Assembly (NCBI GenBank): GCA_014859965.1
Contig: JACZKQ010000009.1
Location: 1 to 61,948, forward strand
Source of the DNA: Phycisphaerae bacterium
Lineage (GTDB): Bacteria > Planctomycetota > Phycisphaerae > Sedimentisphaerales > Anaerohalosphaeraceae
Direction: 5' to 3'
DNA: 61,948 nt
Shown piece by piece: positions 19,934 through 28,857 of the stretch. Position numbers and translations under genes: made by a program. Each line of letters starts with the position of its first letter. Within the stretch, counting starts at the first letter, position 1. Under the pieces are notes generated by a model that saw only the letters and a list, made by a program, of their open reading frames with translations, ran no database searches and was not told the origin of the DNA.

Positions 19934-22662
19934 TCAGCGAGGAGATGAAAACTCGAAGCATGAAGCATGAATTAACTAACCGTAAGATTGCAGGTCTGAT
20001 CTTCAGCCGGGATCGGGCGATACAACTTTGCGCTGTACTCGAATCCTTCCACGCGCGTTGCCGCGACCGCCATGCCGTCGCCCTATACGTTCTCTTTAAG
20101 GTTTCGGATGAGATGAACAGGCGGCAGTACGACGCGCTCAAAAAACGTTTTGCCGACGTGACCTTCATCGAGGAGACTCACTTCAAACAGCAGACAATCG
20201 ACATTGCGGCCGGCGGCGATCATGTCCTCTTTATGGTCGATGACAATCTCTTCGTCAGGGATTTCCACATCGAACAAGCAATCGCCGGCCTCCAACACCA
20301 TCCCGAGGCGATCGGTTTCTCGCTGCGGCTGGGCCGCAACACAGTGCACAACTACAATCGAAATGTCCGCATGACGCTGCCCGAGTTCGCCTGCATCGAT
20401 ACCGGCGTGCTCAAGTACGACTGGACCAGCGAACGCCACGACTTCGGCTATCCGTTGGAGATATCCAGTTCCGTTTATCGCACCGCCGACATCCTGCCGC
20501 TGATCCGGCAGCTTGATTTCGCCAATCCTAACCTCCTTGAGGGTCTGATGGCCGCCAATGCACGCCCGCTCGCCGCTCGGTGGCCCTGTCTGTTGTGCTT
20601 CGATCTTTCTGTTACATTCTGCAATCCCCTCAACATGGTCCAGACCGTATGCACCAACCGCACCGGCGGTGATGCAAGGTATTCGGCCCGGAACCTCGCC
20701 GCGCTCTATGCCGATGGCTGGCGAATCGACATCGCCCACTACAACGGTCTCATCCCCTGCGGCTGCCATCAGGACATGGAACTGGTGTTTCGCAAGGAGT
20801 CGGCCGACACTACCGTCGCCGTGCCCCTGGTTACAATCGAGATGATCACCTGCAATCAGGAGAAATACATCCGCCGCGCCATCGACTCGGTGCTCGCCCA
20901 GACATATCCCAATTTTGAACTGCTGATCGTCGACGACGGCAGCACGGATGCGACGCCGCGTATTATCGCATCGTATACCGATTCCCGCGTGCGGTGCATC
21001 TTCCAGGAGCACAAGAACCGCTGGGCCGGAACAAACCGTGCACTTGCCGAGGCAAGAGGCAGATATATCCTTGCCGTCGATTCGGACGATTTTATCGCCT
21101 CCGACTACCTCGAGAAAATGGTGGCGTTTGCTGAAAAGCATCCTGATGTGGATTACGTCTACCCCGCTGAACTTCTTCTGGTCGATCCGCAGGACCAGCC
21201 CACGGGCGCCCGCTGGCAATATCACGATTTTGCAGACAACAGGCTCCTGCCTCATTACCTCTTCGATCAGGGCCATTCGCCTATTCCCTACCCCGGCAGC
21301 CTTAGAAGAATGACCCTGTTTCAGAAGACCGGCCCCTATGACGAACTGCCGAATGTGGCGGATTTTGTGTTCCTGTGCAGGAACGCACTAAAAATCAGCT
21401 TCAAGAGGGTCGCCGACCATGCGACTTACTACTACCGCGTGCTGACGAACAGCCTCTCCAGAAACTTCGATGCGCGCGACCGGACAATCGCCCGTACGCT
21501 CCATGAAATGGTCGCCCTTTACCCGCCGGAGGCCTTGTGTCCGGCGGCAGCGGACGTCGACGATCCGGTTCTGAAAACGGCCCGTCTGCATCAGTACGCG
21601 GCCGAAACTTTTAGAAAACACGCGGCCGGCTACCACCTCGTAAAAAACGGCGACTACTTCCGGCATTACGCCGCCTTGCACCAGCAAGAGAGTCATTATC
21701 CGCCGTCCGCTGCGGCCCATCACACCTGGCACAAGCAGGAAACCTGCCCTTTGGTGACGGTGGAAATGGTCACCTATAACAATGCACGATACATCGGCCG
21801 GGCCATAGAGTCCGTTTTGGCCCAGACCTGCACCGAATTTGAACTGCTGATCGTCGACGACGGCAGCACCGACGACACAGCCGACGTCGTCGACAGGTAT
21901 GCCGACTCACGGATTCGTTACATACGCAGGCCGCACGTCTCATGTGCCGCGGCCAGAAACCACGTCCTTCGCGCAGCACGCGGCACGTTCATCCTCTGTG
22001 TCGATTCCGATGATTTTATTGGGCCTGACTATCTTCGGAAGATGCTTGCCTGTGCCGGGCAGCACCCCGACGTTGACTACTTCTACCCCGCGCAGCTCAC
22101 TCCCGTCGATGCGTCCGGCCGACCCGACGGGAAAGTCTGGCGGTATAGCGACGTGCCCGATAATCGGGCCTTGCCGGGCTACCTCTTCCATCAGGCAGGC
22201 TCGCCCATTCCGAATCCGGGAAGCCTCAAACGCCGTTCCATGTTCGACCGAACCGGTCCCTACGACGAGTTCGAGACGGTTGAAGATTTTGTTCTGTTGT
22301 GTCGTCATGCCCTCAAGATACGCTTCAAGCGGGTAGACGATCATGCGGCCTATTTTTACAGGCGACTCGACTCCGGCCTCTCCCGCAAGGCTGAGGCCCG
22401 CGATCGCATCACCTCGGAAATTCTCAGTGAAATGGTGCAAACGTATCCTGCGGAACTCCTATTGCCGCAAATTGCCTCCGTAACAGATCATGCGGCAAAA
22501 CAGCAGTTGTACCTTGAGTACCTGGCCCGGATTTTCGAGAAACATGCCGCCGGTTATCACATGGTCCGGCATGGCCGCTACTTTAAGAAATATGCGGACG
22601 CTTGCCGGTTTAAACTCAAGAACACCTCGCAAGCCGGTCGAGAAATGCTGCAGAGGGCATAG
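19930..22662 (+). CDS. Triple glycosyltransferase with tandem-duplicated GT2 domains
   Basis: 910 aa, ATGA-coupled to the previous gene. The first 280 residues are a distinct GT-A-like domain (LIFSRDRAIQLCAVLESF, FMVDDNLF). Two GT2 domains follow at about 300-580 and 615-890, each with ELLIVDDGST and VDSDDFI and with shared C-terminal parts (HAAGYH at both ends), so one arose by internal duplication. An in-frame ATG at 19954 or 19969 could be an alternative start. It ends 16 bases before fliD, so the glycosyltransferases and the filament cap are probably co-transcribed, supporting a role in flagellar glycosylation. Confidence 0.85.
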   Translation: MISEEMKTRSMKHELTNRKIAGLIFSRDRAIQLCAVLESFHARCRDRHAVALYVLFKVSDEMNRRQYDALKKRFADVTFIEETHFKQQTIDIAAGGDHVLFMVDDNLFVRDFHIEQAIAGLQHHPEAIGFSLRLGRNTVHNYNRNVRMTLPEFACIDTGVLKYDWTSERHDFGYPLEISSSVYRTADILPLIRQLDFANPNLLEGLMAANARPLAARWPCLLCFDLSVTFCNPLNMVQTVCTNRTGGDARYSARNLAALYADGWRIDIAHYNGLIPCGCHQDMELVFRKESADTTVAVPLVTIEMITCNQEKYIRRAIDSVLAQTYPNFELLIVDDGSTDATPRIIASYTDSRVRCIFQEHKNRWAGTNRALAEARGRYILAVDSDDFIASDYLEKMVAFAEKHPDVDYVYPAELLLVDPQDQPTGARWQYHDFADNRLLPHYLFDQGHSPIPYPGSLRRMTLFQKTGPYDELPNVADFVFLCRNALKISFKRVADHATYYYRVLTNSLSRNFDARDRTIARTLHEMVALYPPEALCPAAADVDDPVLKTARLHQYAAETFRKHAAGYHLVKNGDYFRHYAALHQQESHYPPSAAAHHTWHKQETCPLVTVEMVTYNNARYIGRAIESVLAQTCTEFELLIVDDGSTDDTADVVDRYADSRIRYIRRPHVSCAAARNHVLRAARGTFILCVDSDDFIGPDYLRKMLACAGQHPDVDYFYPAQLTPVDASGRPDGKVWRYSDVPDNRALPGYLFHQAGSPIPNPGSLKRRSMFDRTGPYDEFETVEDFVLLCRHALKIRFKRVDDHAAYFYRRLDSGLSRKAEARDRITSEILSEMVQTYPAELLLPQIASVTDHAAKQQLYLEYLARIFEKHAAGYHMVRHGRYFKKYADACRFKLKNTSQAGREMLQRA

Positions 22663-22678
22663 AAAGGAAGAGCTACAG

Positions 22679-25054
22679 ATGGCGGAATTGAGACTTTCAG
22701 GACTTAACTCCGGAATCGATACGGGTAAAATTATCGAGCAGTTGATGGAGGTCAACCGTCGCCGCCTGCGAATGATGGAGGCGGAAATCCAACGGTTCGA
22801 GCAACGGCGCAGCGCCGTCAGCGAGCTTCAGGGCAAGCTCAATACCCTGCGGTCCACCGCCGGCGAGCTTTCGGACAGCAGTCAGCTTCGCTCTTATAAC
22901 GTGACTACCAGTGACCCGGACTCTGTTACCGCCGATGTGGGCTCCAGCGCCCTCGAAGGAAACCACTCCGTCCAGATCAAACAGCTCGCCACATCAGACC
23001 GATGGGTGCACAGCGGGTTGGCATACGCCACTTCCTACGTCGGTGCGGGCAATTTTATCATCAGCTATAACAATAAGGAACTCGCCGTTCAGACGAGCAC
23101 CGAGACTACCCTGAATGACCTCGTCGGGCTGATCAACAACGATCAGGACAACCCCGGCGTCACCGCCAGCATCCTCAAGTACGATAACGGCACCGGCGGC
23201 GTCTACCACCTTGTGCTCGGCGGCAAAGACAGCGGTTCCGACTACCAGATCAGCATCAATCCGAGCAACACCGAAGTCCACGCCGCCGACAGCGAGCTGA
23301 AAGACACTAATGACGCCAATGCCGTGCTTACCACCAAACTGACAGGTTTGAGCACGTTCAGCGGAGATATGGAAAGCGGCACAACCCTTGACCGCATCCG
23401 CATCACGGGCGCCGACCACGACAACAACAGTATCGACATCTATTTCAACGTCACCCGGTACACAACGCTCGAAGACGTGATCGGTCACATTAACAATGCT
23501 TACGACGGAAGCGCCGTCGCCACGCTGTCGGAGGGCGTCATCAAACTTACCGACACCACCTGCGGCGCCAGTCACATGAACATGGCCCTGACGTTTGTCG
23601 CGGGAACGGATTCCACCGCGGAATTGACTCTCCCCACCATCGTTCAGAGTGTCATCGGAGGATCCACGACCGCCGGCATCGCCGGCTTTGATGCATCGTC
23701 CTTTACCGAGACACAGTCCGCCCAGGACAGCAAGGTCCGGGTCGACGGCTATCCCCAGGCCCAAACCGTCGCTGAGGTCCAGCTCTTCACCAGCAGCGTT
23801 AACGCGACCGCCGGAACCTATACCCTCACCTTGAACGGCCAAACCACTGCGGCGCTGAATTACAATGACGACGTCGCCACCGTACAGAACGCCCTCAACG
23901 GTCTCAGTTCCATTCAGGCCATCGGCGGTGTCACCGTCGGCGGAACGCCGCCTTCCGAGAGCGGCGCCATGACTTTCACCTTTCTGGAAACCGCCGGCAA
24001 CGTCGACCGCATCATCGTCAACAGTTCGCTGAGTCCGGGAACGCATGTGACCAGTACGCAAACCCAGGGACGGGACGGCTGGATTAATCGAAGCACCAAT
24101 ACCGTCGATGACGTCCTGACCGGCGTTACCCTTAAGCTGCATCGTACGACGGGAGACGGCGCCGGCGGTTACAACAGCATTCAGGTGAACCTCACCCGTG
24201 ATACCGAGACGCTCAAGGCGAAGATCGAGGAAATGATTACCGCCTACAACACGGCGGTCATGTTCATCCAGGAAAAGACCAGGTATGATGCCGAAACGAG
24301 CACGTCCGGCATACTCGCAAATGATTATTCGGTTTCCACCGTCTGGAACCAGATCAAGCAGGGGTGGTCGCAGGCGGCAAGGGGGTTTGGAGGGGACGAC
24401 AGCTTCAGCAGACCCGGCGATATAGGAATCACACTCGGCAGCGACGGGATGCTCAAGCTCGACAGCAACGTTTTCAATGCAGCCATAGTCGAAAATTACA
24501 TGGGTGTGCTGTCGCTTGTCGGGGCACTCAAGACGGGCGTCAGCAACAGCAACGTCATCAAATTCAGCGGTGCGAGCAAATACACCAAGGCCGGTCAGTT
24601 CGAGGTTCAGGTATTCGGCGACGGCGCCCAGATCACCTCTGCCCGTATACGCGAAGTGGGCGGCGAGTGGCGAGACGCCACATGGGTGGACAATATTGTC
24701 TATGGCGATTCGACCTTCGACAAAAGCTACCCTGTGCACCCGGAAAACGGCCTTCAGTTCACGGTGGACCTGTCCAAAACCGCAAGCAATCCCACGGCCA
24801 TCATTACTGTCAAGCACGGTTTTGCCGGCTCGCTGAAGGAGACGCTCGACAGTCTGCTGGATCGTACAACCGGACGTGTTCCCATCAGCATAAATAGTAT
24901 CGATGCTCAGATCAGGAACGCCAATGGAAGAATCGACAAGGAAGAAACCCGTCTCGAAATCGCTGAAAAACGACTTGTCGAAAAATTCTCTCGATTGGAA
25001 AAGACGCTGTCACTCATTCAGCAGCAGATGGGCGCTCTGAGCATGTTAAGATGA
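22679..25054 (+). CDS. fliD: Flagellar filament cap FliD (HAP2)
   Basis: 791 aa. The N-terminus (RLSGLNSGIDTGKIIEQLME) and C-terminal coiled coil (IRNANGRIDKEETRLEIAEK to IQQQMGALSMLR) are the two conserved FliD parts that form the D0/D1 cap. FliD caps the growing filament and inserts flagellins. The start is set by AAAGGAAG 9 bases before ATG 22679. At 791 aa it is longer than usual (about 450-700). The middle carries an inserted beta module near residues 372-460 (YTLTLNGQTTAALNYNDD) of a kind met in large surface proteins. Its 3' end overlaps the convergent flhA-like gene by 9 bases. Confidence 0.93.
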   Translation: MAELRLSGLNSGIDTGKIIEQLMEVNRRRLRMMEAEIQRFEQRRSAVSELQGKLNTLRSTAGELSDSSQLRSYNVTTSDPDSVTADVGSSALEGNHSVQIKQLATSDRWVHSGLAYATSYVGAGNFIISYNNKELAVQTSTETTLNDLVGLINNDQDNPGVTASILKYDNGTGGVYHLVLGGKDSGSDYQISINPSNTEVHAADSELKDTNDANAVLTTKLTGLSTFSGDMESGTTLDRIRITGADHDNNSIDIYFNVTRYTTLEDVIGHINNAYDGSAVATLSEGVIKLTDTTCGASHMNMALTFVAGTDSTAELTLPTIVQSVIGGSTTAGIAGFDASSFTETQSAQDSKVRVDGYPQAQTVAEVQLFTSSVNATAGTYTLTLNGQTTAALNYNDDVATVQNALNGLSSIQAIGGVTVGGTPPSESGAMTFTFLETAGNVDRIIVNSSLSPGTHVTSTQTQGRDGWINRSTNTVDDVLTGVTLKLHRTTGDGAGGYNSIQVNLTRDTETLKAKIEEMITAYNTAVMFIQEKTRYDAETSTSGILANDYSVSTVWNQIKQGWSQAARGFGGDDSFSRPGDIGITLGSDGMLKLDSNVFNAAIVENYMGVLSLVGALKTGVSNSNVIKFSGASKYTKAGQFEVQVFGDGAQITSARIREVGGEWRDATWVDNIVYGDSTFDKSYPVHPENGLQFTVDLSKTASNPTAIITVKHGFAGSLKETLDSLLDRTTGRVPISINSIDAQIRNANGRIDKEETRLEIAEKRLVEKFSRLEKTLSLIQQQMGALSMLR

Positions 25055-26653
25055 TGCGGCATCTGTTTTGAGCGCGTGCCTTTGAACGATCCTCCCGCAG
25101 CCGGTCTCTTCAAGGAATGACGTCAGATCGCCTCCTTCGCTGTGCGGGTCGGCGAAGATAAGCGCGATTGCGACGCTCTTGACGATGGACGTGCGGTGCT
25201 CCTGATCCATCAAATCGGGTGCGTAAATGATGACACGGTCATAATCCGCCGCGGCCGATGCAATCGCCTTGGCTGCCGTTGACGCACCTCTCACCGCAAT
25301 AGCGTGCAAACCCCACACGCGCAGATGCGCCACGCAGGTTGCGACCGGCCCCTGGCGCATACCGCCGGCATCCGCGTCGAATACCTCCGCTACGGCTTCC
25401 CGGCCCGACTCGGCGTCCACCAATAGTGTCCGCAGACCCCGTTGCGCCAGGCGGATGCCGACGTTCACCGCTACCGTTACCGGCAGCAATTCAGTTGTCG
25501 CGGCCGCCAGCAAAACAGGTTGCGTGCCGATGTCAGGGGCCGCTACATATTCCGCCAGTTCTTCATAATAATCTTCAGGGCCGGCCGCCGCGCGCTCGGC
25601 CTCGCACCCCGGTGCGGTTTTGCGTTCGCGTGTTAGTCGCGGCTGAAACTCCGCGACGCGCTCCACTGCAATTTTGGACGGATCGCCGCCCGCCGACACC
25701 TCCGTGAAATCCGGATTGAGCAGTTCCACCTGCTCGTGACGGCCTGTCTCCTGTGAGACGATTTCGATAATCTCGCCGGGCTGCCGCGGGCGGTCGTCAT
25801 CGCTCCGCTTCAGGTACCCGCAAGTTCGCTCACAAAGGCGTGCTGCGACCCAGGCGACGATATACATCGGCGAGAGGGTGAATATGCCGGCTCCCGCCGC
25901 CGCGATGGCGCACTCCTGCAAAGATGCCGAATTCATCGTCTCACGCAACGTGAAAATGGCAAGCTGTCCTACGACGATCGTCAGAATCACGGCCGCCGCG
26001 ATCACCGCGTCGCACCGCAGCAGCTTTGCCGCGCCTCCCATGTTCAGATAGAAACCGGTCTGCCCGAGTGCGCGGTCTTCCAATTCCCGAGCCCGCCGCG
26101 TTCCGATCAGCCCCGCCTGCTCGTCGAAGAGAGTCTCTCTTTCGTTTTCAGGGATGGTTTCGGTCAGGCATGTCAGCGCTGTAGCAGTGATGCGCCCTGC
26201 GGACCGGAAGACGAGCAACGAAACGACGCCTGCCGCAATCGGCAGCGCCAGCAACAGGCCGACGGAACTTAGACCGGACACCAGATCTCCTGTTGTCACA
26301 ATCAGTGTCCCTTCGATCCTGCCCCGGAAGACGGAACCCGCCGTTGCCGTGCTCAATCCCATGCGCAGCAGCGCTCCGAACACCATCAGCGGCGGGAAAC
26401 CCGAAAGCTCCAGCGGATCTTTGCCCGTCAGGCCGATCAGGACGAGCGCTGTCGACAGGCACAGACTGCAACCCCACACGATGTCCAGAGTCCATGCAGG
26501 TATGGGCACAAACGCCCCGCACAACAGCGACACCGCCGCCGCGACCGCAATGAAATCGCTGCGGGCGACCATCACCCCACCGGGCTTCTTCTGACAATCA
26601 GGCTGTTCGTCGGACATAATTCTCACGCACAGAGTGCCGACAGTATACGCCAT
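25046..26653 (-). CDS. FlhA membrane domain fused to a degenerate ParA/BY-kinase-like domain
   Basis: 535 aa. Residues 33-275 align by eye with the FlhA/FHIPEP membrane half: first helices (DFIAVAAAVSLLCGAFVPIP), FGALLRMGLSTATA in place of the family's TLFRLALN-type motif, the cytoplasmic loop ARELEDRALGQTGFYLNMG with AKLLRCDA, and a last helix pair ending PMYIVAWVAARL. The large FlhA cytoplasmic domain (about 350 aa, chaperone docking) is missing. A charged linker (280-375) leads to a domain at 378-525 that reads like a ParA/MinD or BY-kinase fold (AVNVGIRLAQRGLRTLLVDAE, DYDRVIIYAPD) but lacks a Walker A Lys. ATG 26653 follows flhB by 19 bases. It occupies the usual flhA slot. Confidence 0.7.
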   Translation of the reverse strand: MAYTVGTLCVRIMSDEQPDCQKKPGGVMVARSDFIAVAAAVSLLCGAFVPIPAWTLDIVWGCSLCLSTALVLIGLTGKDPLELSGFPPLMVFGALLRMGLSTATAGSVFRGRIEGTLIVTTGDLVSGLSSVGLLLALPIAAGVVSLLVFRSAGRITATALTCLTETIPENERETLFDEQAGLIGTRRARELEDRALGQTGFYLNMGGAAKLLRCDAVIAAAVILTIVVGQLAIFTLRETMNSASLQECAIAAAGAGIFTLSPMYIVAWVAARLCERTCGYLKRSDDDRPRQPGEIIEIVSQETGRHEQVELLNPDFTEVSAGGDPSKIAVERVAEFQPRLTRERKTAPGCEAERAAAGPEDYYEELAEYVAAPDIGTQPVLLAAATTELLPVTVAVNVGIRLAQRGLRTLLVDAESGREAVAEVFDADAGGMRQGPVATCVAHLRVWGLHAIAVRGASTAAKAIASAAADYDRVIIYAPDLMDQEHRTSIVKSVAIALIFADPHSEGGDLTSFLEETGCGRIVQRHALKTDAASS

Positions 26654-26672
26654 GCTTCCATCCCTGCAAGCC

Positions 26673-27734
26673 CTATCTCCGCTGACGCAGCCGATAAACG
26701 AGCGCCAGGATTTCCGCCACTGCAACGAACAGCGAATCTGGAATCGCCTTGCCTATATCCGCCGAAGCGTACAAAGAGCGTGCGATTTCCGGCCGGCGAA
26801 TAATCGGCACCCCGTAAGCACGCGCGACTTCCTTGATCTTCTCGCAGACGTGGTCGCCGCCCTTGGCAACCACCACAGGCGCCTGCATCGTATCCGGGTC
26901 ATAGCGCAAAGCGACCGCCACATGTGTCGGGTTGACGATTACCACGCTCGCCTTCGGAACATCGTGCAGCATGCGCCGGGTCGCCAGTTCATATTGCCTC
27001 TGGCGAATCCGCCTCTGGACCTCCGGCGCCGTCTCGGCGTCCCGCATCTCGTCCTTGACCTCCTGCTTGGTCATCTTCAGACTCTGGGTGAACTTATACT
27101 TCTGGTAAATCATGTCTATGACGCCGATGACGAGCAGCCCCAGGCAGAGCCGAATGACCACCCCGGTAATCAGTTTCGAAATGACGGCCAGGAGCTGCGA
27201 CGTCCACGCCCACTGAAATGTCGCAAGATAAGTCAGCTTGCCGCGCAGATAAAAATAGACGATCGTGCTGATCAGGATAAGTTTAAGAACTGAAAGAAGC
27301 AGCTTCACCGCCGCTGCGGGCGAGATGAGCCGTTTCAAACCCTTGACCGGATCGAGGCCGTCGAGTTTCCACGCAAGCGCCGCCGGCGCCCATTGCAGCC
27401 CGCTGATCAGGATATTCGTCCCCGTCGTAAAAACGAGAAGGGTCAGAAGAAAAGGAGCCATAATCAAAGCTGCCCCGACCAGCTTCGCGCTAAAGTAGCT
27501 CGCGCAGGCCTGTGATGTGCCAAGCAGGGAATAATCGCACGACAATCCCTCGCGAATCTCAGTTGTCGCCCACTCCACGATCTTCGGTCCCATCATAAAT
27601 GTCGCCGCCAGAAGTGCAATAAGCGACACCGCGGACACCATATCCTGGCTGTAAGGCACCTGTCCCTTCTCGCTGGCCTTCGACAGGCGGCGAGCGGTTG
27701 GTTGTTCGGTTCTTTCTGCGGCGCTCTCGGCCAT
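26673..27734 (-). CDS. flhB: Flagellar export switch FlhB
   Basis: 353 aa, normal length. FlhB sits in the type III export gate and switches secretion from rod/hook to filament substrates after self-cleavage. The N-terminus ERTEQPTARRLSKASEKGQV is typical, four hydrophobic segments follow (about 32-210), and the autocleavage motif NPTH is intact at residues 268-271, followed by the conserved AVALRYDP. It lies between fliR and the flhA-like gene, as in many flagellar operons. With an intact NPTH, the export switch should work normally, which makes the abnormal neighbour more striking. Confidence 0.95.
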   Translation of the reverse strand: MAESAAERTEQPTARRLSKASEKGQVPYSQDMVSAVSLIALLAATFMMGPKIVEWATTEIREGLSCDYSLLGTSQACASYFSAKLVGAALIMAPFLLTLLVFTTGTNILISGLQWAPAALAWKLDGLDPVKGLKRLISPAAAVKLLLSVLKLILISTIVYFYLRGKLTYLATFQWAWTSQLLAVISKLITGVVIRLCLGLLVIGVIDMIYQKYKFTQSLKMTKQEVKDEMRDAETAPEVQRRIRQRQYELATRRMLHDVPKASVVIVNPTHVAVALRYDPDTMQAPVVVAKGGDHVCEKIKEVARAYGVPIIRRPEIARSLYASADIGKAIPDSLFVAVAEILALVYRLRQRR

Positions 27735-27804
27735 ATTCTAATCCGTCGTCTGTCCTCTGAGGAGCGGGTGCTTCGGTCGTGTCCCCGATTCGATCCGCGT
27801 CGCC

Positions 27805-28557
27805 TCACAAAGGTATGAGCTTGTTCAGCCACTCCGCAAATTCCGTTACAAAGCTGCCGATAAACGGCAGGAATATGCCCACCATGATCAAGCCGAGCCC
27901 CACTTTCAGGGGCAGGCTCAAAAACAGGATGTTCGTCTCGGGGGCGATCCGTGCCAGAAACGCAAGCACGACCATCAACAACAAAAAGGCCGCCAGAACC
28001 GGCGCCGATATGCGCAGTCCGAGAATCAACATCGTGCTGCCCGCGGTCGCAATGCTGGCTGTCAGCTTGTCGATGGCCGGAATCGAACCTATGGGAAATG
28101 TCTCATAACTGCGCGACAGTGTGACCAGAAAAACGTGATGGCCGTTCGCAGCCAGGAACAGCAGGATGAAGATCATCTCCATTAGAATGCCCAAAGGTTC
28201 GCCGCTCTCTTCCGTCATCGGGTCCAAAATACTGGCCATCGACAGGCCCATCTCCCGTTCGCAAATCTGTGCGCCGACCTTCACCGCGGCAAAAATATAG
28301 AATGCCACGAGGCCCAGCGCCAGCCCGTAAATGACCTCGCCGCTCATCATCAGCCCCGCCTCGAGCGCCGAATAGGACCGCGGCAAACCCGGGTGCGCAA
28401 CGGCGCCTGTGAGGAACAACGACACGAAAATGGTCAGCGTCAGCTTGACCGTCGTCGGAATCGACTGCCAACTGAAAATCGGCGCCGCAAAGAAAAATGC
28501 GCCCACGCGTGCAAACACCAACAGGAAGCACAGCAGATTGGGCTCCAGCAGGTCCAT
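27805..28557 (-). CDS. fliR: Flagellar export gate protein FliR
   Basis: 250 aa. Polytopic membrane protein of the FliPQR export gate. Conserved stretches include FARVGAFFFAAPIFSWQSIP near the N-terminus and the GAQICEREMGLSMA loop near residue 95. Its start codon overlaps the fliQ stop by 1 base, so the two are translationally coupled. A 70-base gap separates it from flhB. Confidence 0.93.
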   Translation of the reverse strand: MDLLEPNLLCFLLVFARVGAFFFAAPIFSWQSIPTTVKLTLTIFVSLFLTGAVAHPGLPRSYSALEAGLMMSGEVIYGLALGLVAFYIFAAVKVGAQICEREMGLSMASILDPMTEESGEPLGILMEMIFILLFLAANGHHVFLVTLSRSYETFPIGSIPAIDKLTASIATAGSTMLILGLRISAPVLAAFLLLMVVLAFLARIAPETNILFLSLPLKVGLGLIMVGIFLPFIGSFVTEFAEWLNKLIPL

Positions 28558-28829
28558 CAGGATTGACCGTACGACTGAATCTGATTAAAAATCTCAAGAG
28601 TGAACTTCACGACGACCTGCATCATCCAGTTGCCGAAGAAAAGCGATGTCACCCCGATCGCCAGCAGCTTCGGAACCAGCGTCAGCGTCATATCCTTCAG
28701 CGACGTGACCGCCTGAAAAAGTGAAATTGCAAGGCCCATAATGACACTGACCAGCATGATCGGCGCAGCTACCAGCAGGGCTGTCTCAAGCGTATGCCGC
28801 CCCAGGTACAGAATATATGTTGAATCCAT
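28557..28829 (-). CDS. fliQ: Flagellar export gate protein FliQ
   Basis: 90 aa, the usual length. Two transmembrane hairpin helices (LVAAPIMLVSVIMGLAISLF and a second from about residue 50) with the typical QAVTSLKDMTLTLVPK between them. It forms the outer ring of the FliPQR helical gate. It lies 28 bases after fliP and overlaps fliR. Confidence 0.95.
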   Translation of the reverse strand: MDSTYILYLGRHTLETALLVAAPIMLVSVIMGLAISLFQAVTSLKDMTLTLVPKLLAIGVTSLFFGNWMMQVVVKFTLEIFNQIQSYGQS

Positions 28830-28857
28830 GAAAGATACTCCTCGACGCCTTGAACAC

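Noticed and set aside
25046-25520. Reading the C-terminus of the FlhA-like protein as an active tyrosine kinase or ATPase
   Set aside because: The Walker A position reads TTELLPVTVAVN without the required Lys and there is no Tyr cluster; only fold-level similarity is claimed.
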